A stretch of DNA of 64,000 bases from Cupriavidus sp. U2 (lineage in GTDB: Bacteria; Pseudomonadota; Gammaproteobacteria; Burkholderiales; Burkholderiaceae): positions 125,382 to 189,381 of the forward strand of contig NZ_RCOG02000032.1 in the NCBI RefSeq assembly GCF_009663685.2, written 5' to 3'. Positions 35,041-42,365 of the stretch are shown piece after piece. The position numbers were made by a program, and so were the translations under genes. The notes beneath the pieces are model-generated. The model worked only from the letters and a program-made list of their open reading frames with translations. It was not told the DNA's origin and did no database searches. Positions within the stretch are counted from its first letter, which is position 1; every line of letters starts with the position of its first letter.

Positions 35041-35601
35041 TTACACCGTCAAGATCTCCTTCTCTTTCTCGGCGACGAGCCTGTCGATCTCGCCGACATA
35101 CTTGTCCGTCAGCTTCTGGACGTCGTCCGTACCGCGGCGCTCGTCGTCTTCCGAAATGGTCTTGTCCTTGACGAGCTTCTTGAACTGCTCGTTGGCGTCG
35201 CGGCGCAGGTTGCGCACGGCTACCTTGGCGCCTTCGGCCTCGCTCTTCACCACCTTGATCAGCTCCTTGCGGCGCTCTTCGGTCAGCGGAGGCATCGGCA
35301 CGCGGATCACGTCGCCCATCGTGGCGGGGTTCAGGCCCAGGTCGGCGTCGCGGATTGCCTTTTCCACGGCCTGCACCATCTTCTTTTCCCACGGTTGCAC
35401 GGTAATCGTCCGGGCGTCGCCCAGGCCAATGTTGGCCACCTGGCTGATCGGCACCGGCGAGCCGTAGTAATCCACCTGGACGTGGTCGAGCAGGCCAGTG
35501 TGCGCACGGCCGGTACGAATTTTCGCCAGATCGGCCCTGAAGGCTTCGATCGACTTCTGCATCTTCTGCTCGGCGCTCTTCTTAGTGTCGGCGACGGTCA
35601 T
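35041..35601 (-). CDS. frr: Ribosome recycling factor
   Basis: A 186-aa protein that, with EF-G, splits post-termination ribosomes. The fold is a three-helix bundle plus a small domain; the family stretches KIRTGRAHTGLLDHVQVDYY and VRNLRRDANEQFKKL are present, and length is normal. A very strong ribosome site (GGAGGT) precedes the ATG at 35601. It follows pyrH by 108 bp; a small CCGCAT-TTTG-ATGCGG hairpin lies at 35684-35699 in that gap. Confidence 0.98.
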   Translation of the reverse strand: MTVADTKKSAEQKMQKSIEAFRADLAKIRTGRAHTGLLDHVQVDYYGSPVPISQVANIGLGDARTITVQPWEKKMVQAVEKAIRDADLGLNPATMGDVIRVPMPPLTEERRKELIKVVKSEAEGAKVAVRNLRRDANEQFKKLVKDKTISEDDERRGTDDVQKLTDKYVGEIDRLVAEKEKEILTV

Positions 35602-35709
35602 GATTACCTCCGGAAAACAGCCAGACAGGATCCCGTCAGGCGGGATCGAAAATGGAACATTCTACTCTCAGGCCAGACCGAATCCGCATTTTGATGCGGT
35701 CCGGACTGC

Positions 35710-36420
35710 TTAAACGTGCACTAGCGTACCTTCGTCCTCGCCCAGGATCACACGCTTCAGGGCGCCCGGCTTGACGATCGAGAACACCTTGATCGGCAGC
35801 TTCTGGTCGCGGCACAGCGCGAACGCGGTGGCGTCCATGACCTGCAGGTTGCGCGAAATGGCTTCGTCGAACGTGATTGTCGTGTAGCGGGTGGCGCTCG
35901 GGTCCTTCTTGGGATCGGCCGTGTAGACGCCGTCAACCTTGGTGGCCTTGAGCACGATTTCCGCGCCGATTTCCGAACCGCGCAGCGCAGCGGCCGTATC
36001 GGTGGTGAAGAACGGGTTGCCGGTGCCGGCGGCAAAGATCACGACCTTGCCTTCCTCCAGCTGGCGGATGGCACGCGGGCGGATATACGGCTCCACCACC
36101 TGGTCCATGCGCAGCGCCGATTGCACGCGGCCTTCGATATTGGCGTGGCGCATGGCGTCCTGCAGCGCCAGGGCGTTCATCATCGTGGCCAGCATGCCCA
36201 TGTAGTCGGCCGTGGCACGGTCCATGCCGGCCGCACCGCCGGCAACGCCGCGGAAAATGTTGCCGCCGCCGATGACGACCGCCACCTGGACGCCCAGTTT
36301 CACGATTTCGGCTATGTCATTGACCATGCCTTCGATAGTGGCCCGGTTGATGCCGAAGGCATCGTCGCCCATCAGGGCTTCACCGGACAGTTTCAGAAGG
36401 ACGCGCTTGTAGGCTGGCAT
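35710..36420 (-). CDS. pyrH: UMP kinase
   Basis: A 236-aa hexameric amino-acid-kinase-fold enzyme that phosphorylates UMP to UDP. It begins MPAYKRVLLKLSGEALMG and carries VVIGGGNIFRG, FAAGTGNPFFTTDTAAALR and the KATKVDGVYTADP loop. The ATG at 36420 has GAGGGTGA upstream; the frame is open for about 100 more codons, but these are not conserved and lie in the tsf-pyrH gap. It is part of the tsf-pyrH-frr order. Confidence 0.98.
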   Translation of the reverse strand: MPAYKRVLLKLSGEALMGDDAFGINRATIEGMVNDIAEIVKLGVQVAVVIGGGNIFRGVAGGAAGMDRATADYMGMLATMMNALALQDAMRHANIEGRVQSALRMDQVVEPYIRPRAIRQLEEGKVVIFAAGTGNPFFTTDTAAALRGSEIGAEIVLKATKVDGVYTADPKKDPSATRYTTITFDEAISRNLQVMDATAFALCRDQKLPIKVFSIVKPGALKRVILGEDEGTLVHV

Positions 36421-36724
36421 GTTCACCCTCGGGCAGGTTCTAGTCGCTCGTTTGAACGGATGGATGGGCGCGGGCGGCACGACGCAACTGCGCACCGGCC
36501 GCGCATGAATTTGGACTGCTTGACAGCTGGAAAGCCGGTTTTCGCCGTCATCTGCCGGCATCACCCCGCTAAAGGCGCGCTTGTTGCAGGTGACTGCGAA
36601 AACTGACTGGCACGGCGCACATGGCAACCGTACTTGTGCAGAGGGGCACCTTGCGGCGCCCCTCGGCATTATACGGTGGCTGACCGGGCATCCCGCCAGG
36701 GAAACCCGTCCGGCCACCCGGACA
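36421..36724. other. tsf-pyrH intergenic region
   Basis: A stretch of 304 bp with no convincing gene. A GC-rich hairpin with one mismatch (arms AGGGGCACC and GGCGCCCCT, 36642-36664) lies about 60 bp after the tsf stop; it lacks a T run, so its role in termination is unclear. The rest probably carries a promoter and leader for pyrH, but no consensus boxes stand out. Confidence 0.4.
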
Positions 36725-37603
36725 TCAGCCCTTCTGGGCGGCAGCCACCTGGGCAGCCACTTCAGCAGCGAAGTCGTCCTGCTTCTTCTCGATGCCTTCG
36801 CCCACCACGTACAGGGTGAATCCCTTCACGTTGGTGTTTGCAGCCTTCAGCATCTGCTCGACCGTCTGCTTGTCGTTCTTCACGAACGGCTGGTCCAGCA
36901 GCGACACTTCCTTCAGGTACTTCTGGACCGAACCTTCCACCATCTTGGCGGCGATTTCGGCCGGCTTGCCCGATTCGGCAGCCTTCTGCTCGGCAATGCT
37001 GCGCTCCTTGGCGATCAGCTCGGCCGGCACCTGTTCCGACGACAGCGACACCGGCTTCATGGCGGCCACGTGCATGGCAACGTCCTTGGCGGCGGTTTCG
37101 TCGCCATCGAACTCGACCATCACGCCGATGCGGGTGCCGTGCAGGTACGAAGCCAGCTTGCCACCGTTGGCGTAGCGCACGAAGCGGCGGATCGTCATGT
37201 TCTCGCCGATCTTGCCGATCAGGGCCGAGCGCACGGCGTCAACCGTCGAACCGTCCATTTCCAGGGCCGACAGGGCTGCCACGTCGGCCGGAGCCTGCTT
37301 GGCGATCAGTTCGGCTACCTTGGCGGCAAAGCCCAGGAAGTCGTCGTTCTTCGACACGAAGTCGGTTTCGCAGTTCAGTTCGACCAGCGAGCCCGTGGTG
37401 CCGTCGATGTACGTGGCCACGATGCCTTCGGCGGTCACGCGCGAAGCGGCCTTGCTGGCCTTGTTGCCCAGCTTGACGCGCAGCAGTTCTTCAGCCTTGT
37501 CCAGGTCGCCGTCGGCCTCGGTCAGGGCCTTCTTGCATTCCATCATCGGCGCGTCGGTCTTCGCGCGCAGTTCTGCAACCATGCTTGCGGTAATTGCCGC
37601 CAT
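36725..37603 (-). CDS. tsf: Elongation factor Ts
   Basis: A 292-aa nucleotide exchange factor for EF-Tu. The N-terminal UBA-like module contains the LRAKTDAPMMECKKALTEAD stretch; the core has SLVELNCETDFVSKNDDF with the TDFV motif that inserts next to the EF-Tu nucleotide site. Length is normal. AAGGAG precedes the ATG at 37603. It is downstream of rpsB, with an intrinsic terminator in the 167-bp gap. Confidence 0.98.
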   Translation of the reverse strand: MAAITASMVAELRAKTDAPMMECKKALTEADGDLDKAEELLRVKLGNKASKAASRVTAEGIVATYIDGTTGSLVELNCETDFVSKNDDFLGFAAKVAELIAKQAPADVAALSALEMDGSTVDAVRSALIGKIGENMTIRRFVRYANGGKLASYLHGTRIGVMVEFDGDETAAKDVAMHVAAMKPVSLSSEQVPAELIAKERSIAEQKAAESGKPAEIAAKMVEGSVQKYLKEVSLLDQPFVKNDKQTVEQMLKAANTNVKGFTLYVVGEGIEKKQDDFAAEVAAQVAAAQKG

Positions 37604-37677
37604 TTGTCACTCCTTGATTGGTTGGCTACATCCGCGGCGGATCATATCCACGGCGGATGACAACTGAATCTGTTTGC

Positions 37678-37708
37678 AAAAAGGGGGCGCCAGATGTGCC
37701 CCCTTTTC
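37678..37708 (-). terminator. Terminator/attenuator between rpsB and tsf
   Basis: On the minus strand AAAGGGGGC and GCCCCCTTT arms form a stem over a 9-nt loop, followed by TTTTTGC. It lies about 65 bp after the rpsB stop and 75 bp before the tsf start, so it would reduce tsf relative to rpsB expression. It is also usable on the plus strand. Confidence 0.75.
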
Positions 37709-37770
37709 TTGGTTGCCGTCAGGCAGGCGCCGGCGGCCGGTGTGTCCCGGCCTCAGGCGCCAGCGGGCAA

Positions 37771-38514
37771 TCAGCCTTCCTGGACTTCGACGAATTCGTC
37801 GTCGCCACGCACGGCTTCCACCACTTCCTGCACCGCGTTCGCACGGCCTTCCAGGATGGCGTCGGCCACGCCGCGCACGTACAGGGCAACAGCCTTGCTC
37901 GAGTCGTCGTTGCCCGGGATCACGTAGTCGATGCCTTCCGGCGAGTGGTTCGTGTCGACCACGCCGATCACGGGGATACCCAGCTTGTTGGCTTCGGTCA
38001 CGGCAATCTTGTGGTAGCCGACGTCCACCACGAAGATGGCGTCAGGAACGCCACCCATGTCCTTGATGCCGCCGATGGACTTTTCCAGCTTTTCCATCTC
38101 GCGCTCGAACATCAGGGCTTCCTTCTTGCTCATGGTTTCCAGCGCGCCGGCTTCCTTGGCGGCTTCCATGTCCTTGAGGCGCTTGATCGAGATCTTGACG
38201 GTCTTGAAGTTCGTCATCATGCCGCCGAGCCAGCGGGCGTCGACGTACGGCATGCCAGCGCGGCCGGCTTCCTCAGCCAGGATCTCGCGCGATTGACGCT
38301 TGGTACCCACGAAAAGCACGGTGCCGCGGTTTGCTGCCAGCTGACGCACGTACTTCAGCGCGTCCTGGAACATCGGCAGGGTCTTTTCGAGGTTGATAAT
38401 GTGGATCTTGTTGCGATGACCGAAGATGAAGGGGGCCATCTTCGGGTTCCAGAAGCGGGTCTGGTGGCCAAAGTGGCAACCGGCTTCCAGCATTTCGCGC
38501 ATGGTCACGGACAT
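37771..38514 (-). CDS. rpsB: 30S ribosomal protein S2
   Basis: A 247-aa ribosomal protein. The N-terminal stretch MREMLEAGCHFGHQTRFWNP and the internal GTKRQSREILAEEA and YVDARWLGGMMTNF motifs are typical of S2, and the C-terminus (VEVQEG) is acidic as usual. The ATG at 38514 has GGAG upstream; the open frame beyond it is leader. A good candidate promoter at 38667-38696 implies an untranslated leader of about 145 nt, in line with the autoregulated leaders known for rpsB. Confidence 0.98.
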   Translation of the reverse strand: MSVTMREMLEAGCHFGHQTRFWNPKMAPFIFGHRNKIHIINLEKTLPMFQDALKYVRQLAANRGTVLFVGTKRQSREILAEEAGRAGMPYVDARWLGGMMTNFKTVKISIKRLKDMEAAKEAGALETMSKKEALMFEREMEKLEKSIGGIKDMGGVPDAIFVVDVGYHKIAVTEANKLGIPVIGVVDTNHSPEGIDYVIPGNDDSSKAVALYVRGVADAILEGRANAVQEVVEAVRGDDEFVEVQEG

Positions 38515-38854
38515 GTGAATAACTCCAAAAGGGTTAGGTTCTGAAGTCCGCCCCGACATTCCTGAAAAGGAACACCCCGGATGAGCGGACCAGCGATTTA
38601 CAAAAAACAGCGATAATTCCCGACCCGCAGCGGTCCGTTTCCGGCCCATCAGCAAGTCAGCCCGCGATTGTAGCAACAAAGCAGCCCTTCCCTCAAGCCC
38701 CTTCGCACGGGGCACGCGAACGACCCGTCCGCCGGCGCCGGACCGGCTTGCCACCGTATTTCCCTGCTTTCTCGTCACGAAGGTGAGATAATCCCGCTTT
38801 GCGAACAGTAAAGGCGCAGCTGCGGCTGGGCCATCACATTTCAGGCGAAGCAGC
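38515..38854. other. rpsB-map divergent intergenic region
   Basis: A stretch of 340 bp without a gene. It holds the rpsB promoter and long leader on the minus strand (see 38667-38696). On the plus strand GATAAT at 38787-38792 is a possible -10 for map, 63 bp before its start, without a clear -35. The rpsB leader part is fairly AT-rich near 38590-38630. Confidence 0.5.
38667..38696 (-). promoter_or_regulatory. Putative rpsB promoter
   Basis: On the minus strand TTGAGG (38696-38691) and TACAAT (38672-38667) are separated by 18 bp, matching the sigma-70 consensus at 4/6 and 5/6 positions. Transcription would start near 38660. Confidence 0.55.
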
Positions 38855-39673
38855 ATGAGCATCCATATCAATACCGCCGAAGACATCGCCCAAATGCGCG
38901 TGGCTTGCCGCCTTGCCTCCGAAGTCCTCGACTACATCACCCCTTTCGTCAAGGTTGGCGTCACCACCGGCGAACTTGACCGCCTGTGCCACGCCTACAT
39001 GCGTGATGTACAAGGCACCGTGCCCGCCCCGCTGAACTACGCGCCGCCGGGCTACCCGCCCTTCCCCGGCGCCATCTGCACGTCGGTCAACGACGTGATC
39101 TGCCATGGCATCCCGGGCGACCGTGTGCTCAAGGGCGGCGACGTGGTCAACCTGGACATCACCGTCATCACCAAGGAAGGCTACTACGGCGACACCAGCC
39201 GCATGTTCGTGGTGGGCGAGGCATCGATCCTGGCCAGGCGCCTGGCGCAGATCACCTACGAGTGCATGTGGAAGGGTATCCAGCAAGTGCGCAATGGCGC
39301 ACGTCTGGGCGATATCGGCCACGCCATTCAGACCCACGCTGAAGCCGCCGGCTACACCGTGGTACGCGAATACTGCGGCCACGGCATCGGCAAGGTGTTC
39401 CACTCGGACCCGCAGATCCTGCATTACGGCCGCCCGAACACCGGCATGGAAATCAAGTCGGGCATGATCTTCACGGTCGAGCCGATGATCAACGCCGGCA
39501 AGCGCGATATCCGCACGATGCCCGATCACTGGACGGTCAAGACGCGCGACCGCAGCCTGTCGGCCCAGTGGGAGCACACGGTGCTGGTGACGGACACTGG
39601 CTACGAAGTACTGACGCTGTCGGCAGGTTCGCCCGTACCGCCCGCGTTCATCACCGACACCGTGGCGGCCTGA
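38855..39673 (+). CDS. map: Methionine aminopeptidase type I
   Basis: A 272-aa metalloprotease that removes the N-terminal Met from new proteins after deformylation. The pita-bread fold motifs are intact: CTSVNDVICHGIP, VVNLDITVITKEGYYGDTSR (two metal Asp), YCGHGIGKVFHSDP (His), FTVEPMINAG (Glu) and the C-terminal QWEHTVLVT (Glu). It is divergent from rpsB and is followed by a terminator. A peptide deformylase gene (def) is also in the window at 46.7 kb. Confidence 0.98.
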   Translation: MSIHINTAEDIAQMRVACRLASEVLDYITPFVKVGVTTGELDRLCHAYMRDVQGTVPAPLNYAPPGYPPFPGAICTSVNDVICHGIPGDRVLKGGDVVNLDITVITKEGYYGDTSRMFVVGEASILARRLAQITYECMWKGIQQVRNGARLGDIGHAIQTHAEAAGYTVVREYCGHGIGKVFHSDPQILHYGRPNTGMEIKSGMIFTVEPMINAGKRDIRTMPDHWTVKTRDRSLSAQWEHTVLVTDTGYEVLTLSAGSPVPPAFITDTVAA

Positions 39674-39689
39674 TCCCGCACCGAACGCC

Positions 39690-39720
39690 AGGGCGCCCAC
39701 CAAGGCGCCCTTTCTTCTTC
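39690..39720 (+). terminator. Intrinsic terminator of map
   Basis: An 8-bp stem, AGGGCGCC, loop CACCAA, GGCGCCCT, followed by TTCTTCTTC. It begins 16 bp after the map stop and ends just before glnD. Confidence 0.75.
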
Positions 39721-39725
39721 CAGCC

Positions 39726-42329
39726 GTGCCCACGCCCACCCTCGAACCGCCGCCCATGGACACCACGCCGGAACTGCTGCTCTGCCAGCGCATTCGCGAC
39801 AGGCTCAAGGCCGACAAGCAGGCGCTGTTTGCCGAGTTCGACGCCAACAATCTGGTCACGCCCCTGGTGACAAAGCTGCGTCGCGCCGTCGATGCCGCGC
39901 TGATCGAGGCCTGGACCGCCCTGGAACTGCCGGCTTCCGCCGCGCTGGTGGCCGTGGGCGGGTATGGCCGTGGCGAGTTGTTCCCGTATTCCGATGTCGA
40001 TGTGCTGTTGTTGCTGCCGGCCGAGCCCGACAGCGATACGGCCGCCAAACTGGAACGCTTCATCGGCCTGTGCTGGGACCTGGGGCTGGAAATCGGCTCG
40101 TCGGTGCGCACCGTGGACGACTGCATCCGCGAATCGGCCGCCGACATCACCATCCGTACGTCGCTGCTTGAGGCGCGCCTGCTGACCGGCAGCAAGACGC
40201 TGCTCGCGTCGCTGCTGGCACGCTACCAGGCCGACATGGACGCGGCCGACTTCTTCCAGGCCAAGCTGCTGGAATTGCGCCAGCGCCATGCCAAGTACCA
40301 GGACACGCCCTACGCGCTGGAGCCGAACTGCAAGGAAAGCCCCGGCGGCCTGCGCGACCTGCAGGTCATCCTGTGGATGACCAAGGCGGCGAACCTGGGC
40401 GACAGCTGGAAGGAACTGTTCGAACGCGGCCTGCTGACGGAGCGCGAATCACAGGAACTGGCCCGCAACGAACGTCTGCTGCGCACCATCCGTGCGCGCC
40501 TGCACCTGCTGGCGGGCCGCCGCCAGGACGTGCTGGTCTTCGACCTGCAGACCGCGCTGGCCGAGTCGTTCGGCTATCGCCAGACGGCCCACAAGCGCGC
40601 CAGCGAACAGCTGATGCGGCGCTACTACTGGGCCGCCAAGGCGGTCACGCAGCTCAACAGCGTGCTGCTGCTGAACATCGAGGCGATGCTGTTCCCGAGC
40701 GAGTCCAAGGTCACGCGCGTGATCAACGACCGTTTCGTGGAGCGCCAGGGCATGCTGGAGATCACCAGCGACGACCTGTACGAGCAGAACCCGCACGCCA
40801 TCCTGGAAACGTTCCTGCTGTACGAGCGCACGCCGGGCGTGAAGGGCCTGTCGCCGCGCACGCTGCGCGGGCTGTACAACGCGCGCACGGTGATGGATGC
40901 CAGCTGGCGCAACGACCCCGTCAACCGCAAGCTGTTTCTGGCGATCGTGCAGGAACCGCAGGGCATCACGCACGCGCTGCGGCTGATGAACCAGACCAGC
41001 GTGCTGGGCCGCTACCTGATCAACTTCCGCCGTATCGTCGGCCAGATGCAGCACGACCTGTTCCACGTGTACACCGTGGACCAGCACATCCTGATGGTGG
41101 TGCGCAACATGCGCCGCTTCGCGATTGTGGAGCACACGCACGAGTTCCCGTTCTGCAGCCAGCTGATGGCCGGCTTCGAGCGGCCGTGGGTGCTGTGGGT
41201 GGCGGCGCTGTTCCACGATATCGCCAAGGGGCGCGGTGGCGACCACTCGAAGCTCGGCACCGTCGACGCACGCCGCTTCTGCAAGCAGCACGGCATTGCG
41301 CGCGAGGACACCGACCTGATCGCCTGGCTGGTGGAAAACCACCTGACCATGAGCCATGTGGCCCAGAAGCAGGACCTGACCGACCCCGACGTGGTGAAGG
41401 GGTTCGCCCAGCTGGTGGGCAGCGAGCGTTACCTGACGGCGCTCTACCTGCTGACCGTTGCCGATATCCGCGGCACCAGCCCCAAGGTGTGGAATGCGTG
41501 GAAGGGCAAGCTGCTGGAAGACCTGTACCGCATCACGTTGCGCGTGCTGGGCGGCGCCAAGATCGACCAGCATTCGCTCTGGGCGCAGAAGCGCGACGAC
41601 ACCATCGCGCAGTTGCGGCTGAAGGCGTTCGATCCCGAACTCGCCAAGCCGCTGTGGAGCCGGCTGGACATGTCGTTCTTCATGCGGCACGATGCGCGCG
41701 ACATCGCCTGGGTGACGCGGCACCTGTTCAACAAGGTGAACAGCGTCGATCCGGTGGTCAAGGCACGCGTGTCGCCCGCCGGCGAAGGGCTGCAGGTGGT
41801 GGTCTACGTGAAGGACCAGCCCGACCTGTTTGCGCGCATCTGCGGCTATTTCGAGCGCAAGGCGTTCTCGATCCAGGACGCCAAGATCGAGACCACGCGC
41901 GACGGCTACGCGCTGGACACCTTCCAGATCACGGACCCCGGCCTGGACGGCGGCTACCGCGACATCCTGGCGCTGGTGGAGCATGAACTGGCCGAGCGCG
42001 TGCGGCTGGAGTGCCCGCTGCCCGAGCCGACGCAGGGCCGGCTGTCGCGCCAGTCGCGCAGCTTCCCGATCAAGCCGCGCGTGGACTTGCGTCCCGACGA
42101 ACGCGGCCAGTATTACCTGCTGTCGGTGTCGGCCAACGACCGCACCGGCCTGCTCTACGCGCTGGCCCGCGTACTGGCCAAATATCGCGTGTCCGTGCAT
42201 TCGGCGCGCATCAACACGCTCGGCGAACGCGTGGAAGACGTGTTCCTGGTCGACGGCTCGCCGCTGGCCGCCGACAACCGATTGCAGATTCAAGTGGAAC
42301 AGGATTTGCTCGACGCACTGGCCATCTGA
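39726..42329 (+). CDS. glnD: [Protein-PII] uridylyltransferase / uridylyl-removing enzyme
   Basis: An 867-aa nitrogen sensor that uridylylates PII proteins when glutamine is low and removes UMP when it is high. The domains are in order: nucleotidyltransferase (GGYGRGELFPYSDVDVLLL, ~78-97), a helical linker, an HD hydrolase domain (ALFHDIAKGRGGDHS, near 495), and two C-terminal ACT domains that bind glutamine (~690-770 and ~800-867). All catalytic motifs are present. The GTG at 39726 is the longest start; an ATG at 39756 is equally possible, as neither has a strong ribosome site. It follows the map terminator closely. Confidence 0.97.
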   Translation: MPTPTLEPPPMDTTPELLLCQRIRDRLKADKQALFAEFDANNLVTPLVTKLRRAVDAALIEAWTALELPASAALVAVGGYGRGELFPYSDVDVLLLLPAEPDSDTAAKLERFIGLCWDLGLEIGSSVRTVDDCIRESAADITIRTSLLEARLLTGSKTLLASLLARYQADMDAADFFQAKLLELRQRHAKYQDTPYALEPNCKESPGGLRDLQVILWMTKAANLGDSWKELFERGLLTERESQELARNERLLRTIRARLHLLAGRRQDVLVFDLQTALAESFGYRQTAHKRASEQLMRRYYWAAKAVTQLNSVLLLNIEAMLFPSESKVTRVINDRFVERQGMLEITSDDLYEQNPHAILETFLLYERTPGVKGLSPRTLRGLYNARTVMDASWRNDPVNRKLFLAIVQEPQGITHALRLMNQTSVLGRYLINFRRIVGQMQHDLFHVYTVDQHILMVVRNMRRFAIVEHTHEFPFCSQLMAGFERPWVLWVAALFHDIAKGRGGDHSKLGTVDARRFCKQHGIAREDTDLIAWLVENHLTMSHVAQKQDLTDPDVVKGFAQLVGSERYLTALYLLTVADIRGTSPKVWNAWKGKLLEDLYRITLRVLGGAKIDQHSLWAQKRDDTIAQLRLKAFDPELAKPLWSRLDMSFFMRHDARDIAWVTRHLFNKVNSVDPVVKARVSPAGEGLQVVVYVKDQPDLFARICGYFERKAFSIQDAKIETTRDGYALDTFQITDPGLDGGYRDILALVEHELAERVRLECPLPEPTQGRLSRQSRSFPIKPRVDLRPDERGQYYLLSVSANDRTGLLYALARVLAKYRVSVHSARINTLGERVEDVFLVDGSPLAADNRLQIQVEQDLLDALAI

Positions 42330-42365
42330 TTCCCCGATGGCCGGCGCGCGGGCGCTTGGAAAGAT

